A stretch of DNA of 64,000 bases from Cryptomeria japonica (taxonomy: Eukaryota; Streptophyta; Pinopsida; Cupressales; Cupressaceae). Below the pieces are notes generated by a model. The model was not told where the DNA came from, searched no databases, and worked only from the letters and a program-made list of their open reading frames with translations. Position numbers and translations under genes: made by a program. Location of the stretch: NCBI RefSeq assembly GCF_030272615.1, contig NC_081413.1:602702709-602766708 (forward strand), written 5' to 3'. Of the stretch, positions 33,862-47,077 are shown piece by piece. Each line of letters begins with the position of its first letter. Positions within the stretch are counted from its first letter, which is position 1.

Positions 33862-36800
33862 TTATCTTGGCCGGGGATTTAACAACGATAGGTATGGGTC
33901 TTCACGTGAAGGAGAAAGATTAGTTGGGGATCTCCACTGTGGAAGTTCTGAGCTTGGATTCGAGTGGGATGACGATACCATCGATTCCTTCAATTCCATC
34001 ACCACCTCACTCATTGTCGGCCTCTGCACTGACTGGTTTGAACAACATACCATGGCTAACTCTGCTAATTTCCATAAGTCCTCTATCTTATACTTCTTTT
34101 CCATAGCAGGATCTGCAATTCTCTCTATATTTCCCCTCAACATGAATTCCCTTGTCTGCGATTAAACAAAAAATAAATCAATCTTTAATCATTTCATAGT
34201 AAATTCAACAGCATTTGATTTCTCCGACTACATTACCCAGCTAGTGATGTGAGCTGCTTCTCCATCTGAGGACTCAAGAACCACAGGATGCTGTCCAGAA
34301 ATAATTTCTAATAGAACAACCCCAAAGCTATATACATCACTTTTTTCTGTCAGTCGATGAAGAATGTAATATCTGCAAAACATAAATAAACAACAAAGTG
34401 GTCAGTATCCCTATAATAAAATTTAAAATTCAGTAATAACGTGTAGAAAATAATTACTCTGGGTCTATATATCCCGTGGTGCCTTTCACTACTGTACTTA
34501 TGTGAGTAGCTCCCTCCAAAGGAACAATTCTTGACAATCCGAAATCTGCTACTTTTGCCTCCATGCGATCATTGAGTAGGATGTTTGAGCTCTTCACATC
34601 TCTGTGAATAATGCATGGGTTGCAGCCATGATGTAAATACTCTAAACCTGCTTGCAAAATCTAAGCTTAACAAACAGTGGTTGACTATAACCCAAACAAA
34701 AGCTATGTTAGCTATTCACTGTAAGGCTATTGGAATGATGCTTTACTAACCTTGAGCAGCATCCAATGCAATATTGACCCTTGTTTCCCAATCGAGGCAT
34801 TTTTCAGATAAACTTTGGCCTGAATGCACATTTTACACATTCTTATCTCAAATATTAAATCAAAATGCATGTATATATATAGTTCAATTGGGCAGCAGCT
34901 TTGTTATGTATTTTACCATTGAGAGAGTGTCGCAGGTCTCCATTGGACATAAATTCGTAAATTAGAATCATATTCTCTTCCTCAATGCAGTAGCCAATGA
35001 ATTTTACCAAATTCTTATGGTGTACTCTAGAGAGCATATCCACCTGTACAGTACTGCAAGTTATAGGTATCCATTTTAATGCAGATGATATCAACTTATT
35101 CATATGAAAAAACAATTCTGTGCACCTCAGTAGAAAATTCTTTTGGACCCTGATGTGACTTATCAGATAATAATTTGACTGCTACTTCCTTGCCTCGAAG
35201 CCAACCTATGTAAACTGGTCCATATCCTCCTTTTCCAATCTGCTTGTGGAAATCACCGGTCATCTCTATCACCTCTTGGTAACTGTATGATCGGCTTCCT
35301 TCCACTTTTACAAGAGCTAACTGCGCAGATTTTTCTTCTGTCTTACCTGATAAGGTTTTTCATTTATGAGTCACTTAAGCTTTTCATATTTTTGAAAATG
35401 AGATATACTGGCAGTTGACCACTTTTTGCCAGTGAAGAAAAAAGTAGTCTGAGAATATACGGTGAATAAGTGTCCCAATATCATGGGGAAAGAAGATGAC
35501 TTACTTGTTGTGCTCACTACTAATGGAGTAGTCTTCGTTGACTTGTTCCTTTTTATGAACACCACTAATGCTGCACTGAAAATTGCAACTGCTGCAACTC
35601 CAGCTATGGTCCCCCACACAACGGTTTTCTTGCTATTATTTTTAGCAGAAGGATTATTGCAAACAATGGATTGGCAATCCATATTATTCCCATAGACACT
35701 ACAATATCAAATAAAAGTATTTCAAACATGCGCAGAAGATAGTGATAATATTCCATAGATGCAGGTACAAAATTGTTGAATAAGGAAACTCCACCTTAAA
35801 TTCAGATTTGCATTTCGCTGTTTATTAGCAAGACCCTCCGGGATGGATCCAGTTAGCTTATTGTTTGCCAAATTCCTAAGTTTCAAAGAGAAAATCATAA
35901 CTTGTAGTTGATTTGAACACAAAATGTATGTACCCACATTATAACAGCATCATGTAACAGAGTTTCCTAAGTAGCAGTTGATTTGAATACAAAATGTCTA
36001 TACCCACATTATTAAAGCATCATGTAACAGAGTTTCCAATAGTAAGAAAGTAAATGTTGTAACTTACAATTCGTTTAGATTGGATAACTGGCTAAGCTCT
36101 TCTGGTATTGAACCACTCAAGTTATTGTTTGATAAATCCCTGAAAATAAAAATTAGAGCTTTACTAATATACAAATAGCTCGGGGAAATAGAACATTGAA
36201 ACAGCAATCGATGTGGTAAACGCTGAAAATTACTTACAATATAACAAGAGCAGAGAGATCACCGAAACTGGCAGGTATCGTGCCATTAAGCCCCTTTCCT
36301 GAGAGTTGCCTGCATGTAATATAATTATTGACAGATGTTTAAATTTATATATCATATGACGGTACACAATTATTGCTTTTTAGTGAATCGGCATAGAAGT
36401 TGTGTTATAAACATTGAATTGGGCATTGTTTTATCAAAAATGAGAATGTTGAGGAGGTCATAGTAACATTCAACAATAACATTTCATTAGGACTTTGAAA
36501 GTATTATTTTTTATTGTAAAATAAATATCTCTAAATTGTAATGAATAATACTTTGCCAATTTAATTAAAAATAGAAAATTTATATACTGATTAATCAATC
36601 TATATATGTTGGTTGCATCACCTTTTTTAAAAAGAAAAGAATATTTCACATTTATATTCACTACAATCTATTATTCTAGTGAAGAGCTTTATTGATTACT
36701 CTATATTATTTATAAGTGTATGTTGTAATTAAATACTTAAATTCTTCTTTAGAATCTCATCATTAATAAATCAAAGCTGTATGATTGATCTTAATAAATG

Positions 36801-39800
36801 AAAGAGTAATCAATAATGATTCAAATTAAAGTCAACAACACAAGCTAGTCTATAACCTTACTTGATAAATTAAGTTTAATCTATAATAACATAAATTATC
36901 CTCATAATATTTATAAAGATTTATCGATTTTTTATTATGAAGATGACCTACACTGCAATAATTCTAGGTGAAGAATCTGTGCTGCAATTTATCCAATCCC
37001 AAGAATATTGTTTTGGTATGCAAGGGTCACCTGTCCAATCCTTTTCTAGATTAAAGTACCTTACAATATCAACAACTGTAACCACTGCATAACATTAAAA
37101 TGGTCAGCAACCAACTTTATAATAATTCTTTATAAGATAATAAAAATTTATAAAATTAAAAACAAATATATTAACAATCAATACTTTATAATCAATATAT
37201 CAATTGTTTATATAAAAAAATAGTTTCTATATAATAAACTATCATAACTACAACATTCCAATTCTTTAATGTGTTAGACAGCGGATCCAATTTCTTTTTA
37301 TTCATCACACAATTTCTTTTCCAATTTTATGATCGTGTTTTGATTAAGATAAACACTTTTGATGGAAGCTGTGAACCTTACCATCATCGACGTAAGTGCC
37401 ATTGAGAAGAAGGGAGCTAAAGCGATAGGCTTCCCAGGCATTGATGAGAGGGGGCAACGTCGACCGGGAGGTCGCATTCAGCGTAAAGTTCCATGATCCC
37501 TTTTTAGAAATTGGGTAGCTTTGATTTGAATAAACGGTGATTGCGCTGTATGTAGGGCGTAGGTTGTCTCCATACCATTGAACGCCATCTATGCTAATAC
37601 TGAACTCCCGGATATCTTTGGGTTTCAATTCCTGAATCTCCAGGAAGTACATGGCAAAATAGTATCCACCAGCTTGCTCAAAATCTCGAATCCAATAGAA
37701 TTGACGGAATGAAATGTTGAGGGGAGCCAAGGCAGTGCTCATCACAGAAGCTGGTACATCTGTAACCGAAGTATCCACCATTTTAGACGTGTTGATGGGA
37801 ATTAAATTCGATCCACCTCCTAGCGTCGTCCAGATTCTATCGAACTCATCGTCAGGATATCTGTATGCCATGCAACATTTTTATCAGAGATCAAAATATA
37901 TCCTTAGATTGTATTTTTTAATTTATTAATTAAATTATAAATTATAAAATAATTGTATTGTGGGAAGAGCTTAACTGGAAATGGATTATTTGTGAATCTA
38001 ATTCTCAAGTGGTGGTGATTATGCTGAATGAGCAATTGTTAGACAGGGTTAGCTGGCACTTGACTGTGGTGATTACGCAAATTTTTTGGTTGTGCAATTT
38101 CTTGGAATCTGTTTTTTTAGTCACATTCCTAGGGAATGGACTGGAGTAGCTGATTGTTTAGGCAAATAGGCTTCTGATAATGGGCAGCGTTGGAATATAG
38201 TGGATAAGAGCCAACAATCTTTCGATAACTAAAAGTCTATTAATAAATTTATATGTATCAATAGCTGTCTACATTTTAATATTTTTGGATCATAATTAGT
38301 CCATTTATGTATGCTCAACTACCGAACCAGTTGTGCATAAGTATTGGCAATTTCAAGTGTATGGTTATTGGAGCATCTTTAAGTAGGTATCTAGACACTT
38401 TGAAATGTGTACGATTTGACCCTTGCACACATAATGGATCTCATAGCGTGCGTTCATTACTACTTAGAAACAGTTAAGTTGTATGTGGAGACAATCAAAA
38501 AAATTGTGAAAATCTGATGTATTGTTTAAGATATGTGGATGCTATAACGACTATTGATACACTTCCCCTAATAAAAAAGAAATATATATATATATATATA
38601 GACATCCCAAAAACATTTTTTGTGTTTCAGTTGTGTGAGTTGAAGTTTTAAGTTTTAAATTTGATTTTCAATTCGATTTTGTGAACAGATTGACATTATT
38701 GGACCAATTTCCATAACAAAATGTTTTGTTCTAATGAATCATTACTAAAATCATTTCAAACATTAGAGTATGTGATTTTTGCATTATGTATGCCTAGTAG
38801 ATGATTTGTTTGACTAAATAACAAGTAGGGATGTTGAGAGGTGATGCATGAGCCTCACCGCCATGTAAAGAGTTTGGTTGTTTGCCATGTGCAGTTTGAC
38901 ATTCAATTCAGATTTAGTTTGCATCAGTCTATTTTTATAACCGCCAGTTAAAAATGGTGCGAATAATACACGATAATGCATGTTGAGAGATTATTTTTGT
39001 CTCTTATTTTTAGCTGCATGCTATAGTTTACTGTAAGGGGCTGAGAGCTCTATAAAAAGACAATATTATCGCTATTTGTGATACAGTCTGCAAAATTGTA
39101 AATCGATTGAATAAATAAAAGATTTCTTTTGTGTTTAAGATTTGCTCTATTTTATGTATTTGCCTCTGTTTATCCCCTGTTTTAAGAATTCATATTAAGT
39201 TTATATGTGTTGTAAAGAATAGTCACAGCGACTAAGCTGCCCTATTTGATTAAAATAAATCTTCCATATTGTTAAGAAAAATAAATCAAAGAGACTGTTA
39301 AACAGAAGGAGGGGGAAGTGTTTTTGTTTGTCTTCAGTCGCTGCCAACAGGGAAGATTTGGCCAGGTCTGAAAGTAATAGAGATTGAAGAAGCTGAAGCT
39401 TGACGTCATCAAAGGTAGTGCACTAGTATATGTGAAGTTATCTAAAGAAATGAGAAGATTTTGTGAGGTGGAGGAACGTGAATTTATTAAAAGAGGCTAG
39501 ATCGCAGTAGTGGAATCAAAGTCAAGTGAGTTAAATTTTATTTCAAATGAGAAATATTGGTAAAAAGGTAAGAACGAAAATGCAAATTTAATGTGTGAGA
39601 ATGATTGTTTAAATGATGAATTGGTGAAACTGAAAAAGTCTAATTCAGAATTGATATAAATTATAAAGAAATTGAGAAAAATGTCTATGAAATTTCATGT
39701 GAAAATGGTATTCTTGAAAAGGAATTGGAGAAAATCAAGAAGATGAATGAAGATTTGAAAAAGATGTTAAAATTATTGGAAAAAGAAAATGAGCTTTTGA

Positions 39801-42602
39801 AATCAAAGTCATTAGTTTTTGATGTCTCATGCAACACAAAAGATTTGTTTTGTTCCCTTGAAAAATTAATTGATAATGACAATAAAGCTAAAGATTCTTC
39901 AGTTGAAGGTAAGGATGTGTGTGCATGTACAATCGAAGTTTGTGATGCTAATAGCAAGGGTTGGGTTGAAAATAATATTGGTTTGGAGATCATGCGAAAA
40001 ATGGTTTATAAAGGAAGAGAACTAGGAAAGCATGGGCAAGGAATTCAAGAGCCCATTCAGCCAATTATGAGGCCCAAGAATGAAAGTCTCAGATATTGTA
40101 AAAAGATAGATCTAATATTGTCATTGTTACAAGCTCCTGCAAATCAGCTCAAAGAATGGAATGTTCGCACTGTTATAGGGAAGGACATAAAGAAGATAAG
40201 TGTTGGGATCTTCACCCGTGTTCAATTTGTGGATTGAAGAATCATTGTAAAAAATCATGTTGGAACAAAGAGATGAATGAAAAATCTAAGAAAGGTTGTA
40301 TGCAAATTAATTATGGATGGATTGGTGGATCCAATTGGAGAAAGGTAACAAATATGTCTAGAAGGTTGTGTAAGCCTAAATGTTTGCATGTGAACAAAAG
40401 AAGTGATCACACACAATTTGGATGTTGGAGTCAAGTAGCTAATGACTGCTTGCTATGATTGGCATTGCATAGTGAGTTGCAATGGTTTGGATTTTGCCGT
40501 GCAAAGTTATCTTGTACAACAAAGTCACATCAAGTTGCAAAGATCTAGTTTGTCAAAGCTTTGAGATGATATTGTGTCTCGGCATCAAGGGGGAGTATGT
40601 TGAGAGGTGATGCATGAACCTCACCACCATGCAAAGAGTTTAGGCCAAGTTTTGTCCTGTTCGGTTGTTTGCCATGTGTAGTTTGACATTCAGTTCAGAA
40701 TTAGTTTGCATTAGTCTATTTTTATAACTGCCAGTTAAAAGTGGTGCAAATAATACATGTTGAGAAAATCTTTTCCACTCCTATTTTTAGTTGCATGCTA
40801 TAGTTTATTGTAAAGGGCTGAGAGCTCTATAAAAAGACAATATTGTCTGCAAAATTGTAAATCGATTGAATGAATAAAAGATTTCTTTTGTGTGTTTAAG
40901 CGTTTACCCCTATTTATCCCTTGTTTTCAGAATTCATATTAAGTTTATATGTGTTGTAGCAGCATTGTCTATGTTTCTTAGAAAAAATTTCAAGGGAAAA
41001 CTTCGACCGTTGGCCCGGCACACTAATCTTCTGGTGTCATGAAACGGAATGTGAACAGAAAATCTAGGCAACAATCCTTCGGAGAAGAAATTACTAAGAA
41101 GAAATGAGGAAGGCAATATGTCATGGACTGAGAAAGAGAACTGATGAGGCACAGCAGTTAAAGAATAAAGTTTGAAAGGTTTAAAATGCAATTTTTAAAA
41201 TAAAAAAAGGCTGCCTAGGAAAAGGAGGTGGAAGGTCAAAAGGATAACAGAGAATACAGGCGCTTAGTAAAATATAATTTATTTTTATCTTGCAGAACTG
41301 GGAATATAAGGGAGTGCGTTGGAATATAAGGAGAGAAAAATGAATGAGACTTTACAGCTTTGAATGTGAGAGTATTTGTAAATTGCATTGTAACAATCTG
41401 TGAATAGATTGGGCTTGTATAAAAATTTAGGTTTTGAAAATAAAATAAATTGTCTTTCATATCATCACATATGAGTTTTGTTTAAAGTTTGATTGTTACA
41501 GCCTGAAAAATTCTGTATAATTGATTGCTGCATGAACAGTCTGAAAATTCTATATGATTGATTTACATCAAATAGATCAAGAGATATCTTATTTAACTTT
41601 TAAATACAATTTCTGCATCAGCAAAAATAAGAGCAAACTAAATTTAATCCATTTGGACTTATAATTCATGAAAAGAAAATGAATGGATCTGTTCAGTTCA
41701 TTTGGGATTAAATAAATTAAAAAATAAATGGGTACGTTATATATGTTCAGTAAAACTCAATGAAAACAAAAAGATGAAGAAATAAGCCAAACTTGTGTCT
41801 GCTTGAATTAAGAAACGAATAAAATCGATCTCCAATTTCATATTTATTATGATTTTTTTGACTCTCTTTATTTTGATGATGAATACATTGATGCAAAAAT
41901 ATTGAACATAATTTAATCCAAAAATAGCTTTATCTATTCTATGAATCATTAATTTACATTTCAACAGAAACTTAAAAAAAAAAAAAGAAGATTAAACTTC
42001 AACTTCACTCAGTAAACACTACTACTTGGCGTATTACTGATTTTGTGAAAATTGACAAACCTTATCGACGAGCCCTCTTGCCCTCCCCAGTCTTCACGCA
42101 GGACGCCAAACATAGAGAAAGAAAGACTGACCATAGCGTACATGGAAGGCTTGATGGGTCGAAGCTCCAGCGAAGAAATGAAGGGGGTGTCAGTGCCGCT
42201 GCGCCCCAAACATACTCCAATTGATGTCGTCCTCGCCATCATGATCGCTTCCTTCACAACAATATCTCGCGCATCGTTTATCATAACAGTGGTCCAGAGG
42301 TTGGCATCTATAAGCAACTCGAATTTTGGCTCCGACTGAAGGCCGTCGTAGTTGCCGTAAAGAAAAGAGGCGCGGATTAGGTATTTGGTTCCCTGGTTTG
42401 CAGGTAAGACATAGCAATTTCGTTTCCCTTGGGGAAAACTGCGGAGATGTTGCAGTTGATAATCAAGAGCACTGGCTGAATTTGAGGGTGTGTTGCTTTC
42501 TCCAGATTCGATGTAGAGATTATCACACGTCCAACTTATGCCGTGGCTATCATTGCGTACCTCGTCTGTTCCTCCACAGGCAAGGCTGATGAATCCTATC
42601 AA
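33862..42602 (-). CDS. Malectin-like/LRR receptor-like Ser/Thr kinase, 13 exons
   Basis: Exons on the minus strand are 42602-42061, 37860-37382, 37084-36952, 36309-36238, 36139-36068, 35875-35795, 35698-35505, 35346-35126, 35043-34917, 34819-34751, 34647-34458, 34372-34237 and 34155-33862. All junctions are GT-AG, the phases agree, and the spliced frame (869 aa) has no stop. Residues 1-360 are a malectin-like ectodomain ([20 protein letters not shown] across the exon 1/2 join). WTGDPCIP and three LRRs follow ([14 protein letters not shown]), then a membrane helix at about 486-508. The kinase has GKGGYG, Lys582, HRD 678-680, DFG 698-700 and YIDPEYY. This is the LRR-I/At1g67720-like layout, a plasma-membrane RD kinase that senses apoplastic ligands; the ligand is unknown. 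The start is uncertain: the signal peptide may lie in an upstream exon. Confidence 0.9.
37955..38235 (+). pseudogene. LINE-type RNase H remnant in intron 1
   Basis: The plus strand reads [20 protein letters not shown], then [10 protein letters not shown]. After a frame change it continues near a HIP-REW-like motif and ADCLGK. These are the DS and HIPREW...AD motifs of the RVT_3 RNase H found at the end of plant LINE ORF2. It is a fragment of about 90 codons without flanking RT. Confidence 0.65.
38832..40958 (+). mobile_element. Small gag-only LTR element (TR-GAG-like) in intron 1
   Basis: Direct repeats 38832-39214 and 40598-40958 both start TGTTGAGAGGTGATGCATGA and both end AAGTTTATATGTGTTGTA. 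They differ by two small deletions and scattered changes. A purine tract CAAGGGGGAGTA directly precedes the right repeat, which fixes the element on the plus strand. Between them lies only a gag-like ORF. No protease, RT or integrase motif is present. The exact outer ends are uncertain because the repeats do not end in CA, and I see no target duplication. It would need enzymes from an autonomous Copia. Confidence 0.75.
39725..40458 (+). pseudogene. Gag-like ORF of the intron LTR element
   Basis: 39725-40237 encodes a Lys/Glu/Leu-rich coiled coil ([20 protein letters not shown]) followed by a low-complexity part. A frame change near 40200 leads into 40156-40458, which carries two zinc knuckles: [14 protein letters not shown] and [14 protein letters not shown]. 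Coiled coil plus paired knuckles is the plan of the C-terminal gag half of SIRE-like Copia elements. The N-terminal half is not recognisable. Confidence 0.7.
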
Positions 42603-42659
42603 ACCAAATGCAAAGATTTGAGAAGCTAGGTTAAGGGAAAAAAAAACCCTATATTTGGT

Positions 42660-43260
42660 AAATCTTGTTGGAATTAAATCATATACGGATTAAAGATGGG
42701 TTGGGTTGATATTAAAATACAAGATCTTAAGTTTTTGAATCTTAGTTGATTCATAGAAAGCTCAACATGAAATCAAATTAGACTAACAGTTGAAGAATGT
42801 TAGAATTAAGCCATACCCACATCAAAGATGAGCTAATTTTATAAAGATTAATAACTCAATGATAGAAGGTTCCAACAATAAATGAATGTTAACTGATTTA
42901 TGAAAAACTCAACAGAATTACTTTCAAGATAAATTCCATGCAAATCTGTATTCTCCTAAATCTTCTTGGAATCACATTAGGATCAACGATGGACTGATTT
43001 GAAAATAAGCAGTAATTCAGGGATAGAGCGCTCCAGTTTAAATTGGTCCATGAAACAAAGTCAAATTAGATTAAGAGCCACAAACATTTATAGAATGATG
43101 ATCATGTTACAATCGCATTGGGATAATGATGGACTGATTTTAAAAGAGTCAGTGGTAGAGCACTCCAGTTTTAGTTTGTTCGTGAGAACCTCAGCATATA
43201 ACAGAATCAAATTGACTAAGAGTCCCAAACATTTATAGAATGATTTAAAGAAGAGTGTTG
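42660..43260 (+). repeat. Three tRNA-derived SINE-like modules upstream of the receptor kinase
   Basis: The same module as at 6425-6625 recurs here at about 42660-42790, 42990-43090 and 43128-43250. A-box-like readings are CAGGGATAGAGCGCTCCAG and CAGTGGTAGAGCACTCCAG. The first module keeps a B-box-like AAGTTTTTGAATCTTAG instead. Each ends in a tail with AAATTAGATTAAGAGCC or a variant and AAACATTTATAGAATGAT. Confidence 0.5.
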
Positions 43261-45005
43261 GAATTAAATGAAACCCAAATCAAAGATAGACTGATTGTAA
43301 TCAATGATAAAACAATCTAATCACAAATGAAAAATCCTAAACTTGAAGCTTATGAAGATGAATTCTATGTAAATATTATTATTAATAAAGTTTGCCAGGG
43401 CCTGAATATCTCACCTCGTTGTGCATACACAGCACATATCCAGAAACCCAAAACCAGGAAGGTCGAGGCTTTTAAATTTAGATTCATATTCATTTCCTCC
43501 CTGTCCAGCTCTTACTTGGCAAGCAAGGTTTTCTTTATCTTTCTCTGTGAAAAACAATTTAATTAAGTAAAGCTCTATAATCCTTTTGATTTTGTTGAGC
43601 ATCTACAAGATACAGTTCTTTTTTCTTTAATTTCCAACCGCAAGCTTCATTTCCCAGTCAAGATTTTAAAAATAGTAAGACCTCGTAAACCAATTATGAT
43701 TTACGCCATGATTCTGTCTGGTTCGTAAAAGATACCAGTGATGATTTGGAAGAGGTCTATATTCCAATAAAATACTTAAACGTAAACGTCATAACAATTG
43801 TATATACACCCTTAAAAAGTCTCCCATTGAAAAAAAAAAAAAAATCTGATGAACTTCGTTTTGAAACATTCGTCTTTACTACTAGCTTCATACTCATGAC
43901 CGTTTACTTTCATGTTATCGGTGGCTAGAGGTATTAAAAAATACATTTATGGCATTATAATCATCCAAGAGAATAGGCCAAACAATGTTCTATTGCCCTA
44001 AGATTGTGCAAGTTTTATATATTAAAAGGGGATGCTTATCTTTTTCTAGAACAAATTACTTGTTTTTTAAGGGATAGGTTAGATGTCGCCAATGAAAGTG
44101 TTTGAATATCTGTATATTGGTGGATGACTTAGATGCTTAATTTAGAATACAATGTTGATTGCTTTAAAGATAGTCAGAATTCACATCATGATGAGATGAA
44201 TTAGGATATAAGTTTCAATTTTGACAATTTTGTTAAAATCACTTTTGTATATTGTGTAAATAGTTTATATTGTTATAGTTAATTAATAATTATAACAATA
44301 ATTATAATTTATTATTCATAATTATTTTGAATAATGAGTTTTTATAGAATAAAGTGTATCTATTAAAGAAATTTAAAAAATTATTAGAGCTCTTTATCAT
44401 TTTTTTATTTTTTATGATTGTTGTAAGAAGTTGTATAGAAGGGATTAGTAGTGGAATAGTCAAGGTATCTTTGATCAATTAATTTAGTCATACGAGGCCA
44501 ATAGTCTTCATGAGAGGAGATATTATTTTAAGAGAAGTGACACTTGGAGTGTGTAAATGGGTCCAACTTCGAGGAGTTGGAGGAAGGTATGGATCATGAT
44601 TTGAACTTGTATTTTTGAGTTCTATTTGTGGTTTTCAAGATATCCTTAGATTATAAATTGAGGGCTTGGAATGGAGATCGTATTGATAGTTTATGCAAGG
44701 CCAATTTTCTACATTGCTTCCATGATTTAATATTTAATATCTCTTTTCAAACATGAATGCTCTTAGTGTAAATTGTAACCAATTCCTTTGTTGTAACACA
44801 TTAAGTGTGCTTTGTTGATAGATTTTCCCCTTTGTGGTTTTTCTTAGGGAATTCTTTGTGTCTCTTATAATTACTTTACCAAATTTTGTTTAGATTTACT
44901 CTTACTTGCATTACCTATATCTATTTGGATTAATGGGAATCTAGTATCAGTTTCATTCTATTTAGCATTAGAGATAGCATATTTTGTTTAGGTTGTTAGA
45001 TCTAT
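43261..45005. other. Far upstream region of the receptor kinase, no gene seen
   Basis: Strongly AT-rich sequence with A and T runs and no ORF of interest. The duplicate at 6.8 kb lacks the stretch from about 43440 to 45005. Confidence 0.5.
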
Positions 45006-45949
45006 GGGAGGGGAAGTTGAGTATTAATCTTTATCTCAATGAGGTCTTTGTAATATTTATCTTTTTTCTAAAGGAATAGAGAATGACATGCGCATCCAAA
45101 ATGGAGGATAAAAATTTCAATAACCCTCAATTATAAGATTTGGAAGCTCAAGAAGAAGTACCTTACTATTGATAGAGATTTATGGGTTACATTATCTAGA
45201 TGAAAACCCTTAGCTATGTCTGCAAAAGTCTAAATAATGCTTGATATTAAGGATATAAGTTTGGTTTCTCCACCTCTTAGATTCAATGTTCCTAAATGTA
45301 TTAAGAGAAACCACCATCAAGAACATCTAGACAAAATTAGAGAGCTTGTACACCAAAAAAAGTCTATCTTGAATAATTTTCTTTTGTGGGAAAATTTATA
45401 TTTTTTGAGGATGAATGATAAATAATCCATTTGAATGATTTTAATTTGTGGTGATTCAATTAACTTTTGCAAATATGAATATAGACATGAGGAATAATAA
45501 TGCATCACTTTGTCATGTTTATTTCATCAAACTCATGGGACAACCTTGTCATATCAATCAGTATTAATTTTTTAACCCAATAGTTGAAGAGGTCCTTAGA
45601 TTCTTATTATCAAAGGAGATGAGGTAAAAGAGTTAAAATCTATCAAGGCTAATTTAACCATTGTAGGTAATTCTACAAGAAAAGGGATAAGAGATCTATA
45701 TCTAAGGAGAGATTCAACTAATCTAGAAGCTATGAGGTTAAGTCTTAAAACTATGACATAGACACAAGAATCAGACTACTTGGAAAGGCCTTAAGGCCTT
45801 TAAAATAATTTTATTTGTAGAGGTTTTAACAAAAATAAAATTTTGTTAAAAGGACTCTTCTTGAGGTAGGATGGGTTAAAATGAATTTTCATGGGTGGTC
45901 TAAAAGGAACCTTGTAGTGGCAGCCTCAAGTGGAGTTATAAGAGATGAT
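45006..45949 (+). pseudogene. LINE ORF2 remnant running into an RNase H domain
   Basis: A plus-strand reading at 45237-45425 has SPPLRFNVPKCIKRNHHQEH and LLWENLYFLRMNDK. Further right, 45855-45949 encodes GWVKMNFHGWSKRN and SSGVIRDD, the opening of the RVT_3-type RNase H of plant LINEs. The reading is cut at 45950 by Copia 3 and resumes at 49989. The first 840 bp are duplicated at 6817-7663. Confidence 0.7.
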
Positions 45950-47077
45950 TGTAGAAGTTGGTGATCAACCAAAGGAGCCAAGAATCGTCTGCAAGAAAAA
46001 AACTTGTCACACAAAAGAGATCAAGCAAAGATAATATATACTTTATAGCAATGAAAGAATTTTGCATTATGCACAAAATAATATTGGAGATACACAATTG
46101 GAGGTACCATTACAATGAATGAATGAATCCTTATAAAGGACAAATGAAACCATAGGTGCAAACCCTAATGCTAAAATTAGGAGAATTAAATCAATGCAAA
46201 GTAGGAGCTAATTAAGCTCCACTGTGCATCTAAAACTAATATTAAAAAAAAAACTATGGATAATAAAAAGCACCTAATTTTATCTTAAGTGAAAACAAAT
46301 TAAAGGGCCTAATTAATAAATAATTAGATAATTATCCTAAAATTACTCCAACACCCCCCTTAAGATTAACTTAGGGATAAGATAAATAGCTAATGATGAA
46401 TGCAAAATGCATGCATAAATGTAAAGCAATGCAGCTCACACCAATGAGGTCTCTCTAAATAAAGAAAGGGAGAAAAACCACATGGGAAAAAACCCCTCTC
46501 CAAAAGCAAGAGATGCAATGAAATAAAAAAGAAAAAGGTACTAAATGTTACTAAGATGAAGGACTCCAAGTGGACCCCAAGTACCGAATCGATCACATAA
46601 GTACAATCAATATCCCCCCATAGGAGAGAAAAGAAGAAACAATGTATCCCCCCTATAAGAGAGAAGCTCTAATGCCAAAAATGAAGGCTTGAGGATAAAT
46701 GCTAATGAAGATCCAAGAGTGGCAAACAATGTTCCTCCCCATAGGAAGAAAAAAATCAAGTGACCAAGGCTAAAATAACTCCATGAAAGGAAAAGTCTCA
46801 TGATGTGTGCCATGGAAGATTGTTCAATTGTTCAACTGCCTGAATCGTGATGTGCCAAATCAACTTAAACAAATCCAAACAACTATGAAGGTACTTGATG
46901 AACAATCTATGAAGGCATTGAATATGGGATGAAAGAAATTCTCAAGGTAGCATCAGAGGAATATCTAATATCCTCAATCATGTCCGTAATGTATGGAGTG
47001 TGTGATGTATCAAATAAACTTGCAATATTTGACAAGTACTCATTCCACTCTACTGAAACTGGAAGGGAACAATCAAA

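Larger units (their letters stand above)
37861..42060 (-). other. Intron 1 of the receptor kinase, 4.2 kb, TE-loaded
   Basis: The donor is GTTTGTC after codon phase 2 and the acceptor is GCATACAG. Joining restores [12 protein letters not shown], so the intron is well defined. It contains a plus-strand LINE RNase H remnant, a TA microsatellite near 38583-38600, and a small LTR element. 41340-42060 is shared with the duplicate at 5341-5930. The other introns are 75 to 640 bp. Confidence 0.85.

Noticed and set aside
34774-34965. Plus-strand ORFs inside the kinase gene
   Set aside because: Antisense of kinase exons and introns; the minus-strand spliced frame accounts for the sequence.
42690-43250. 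Possible tRNA genes
   Set aside because: A-box and B-box resemblance only; no cloverleaf can be drawn and the copies are diverged, so SINE-like is the better reading.
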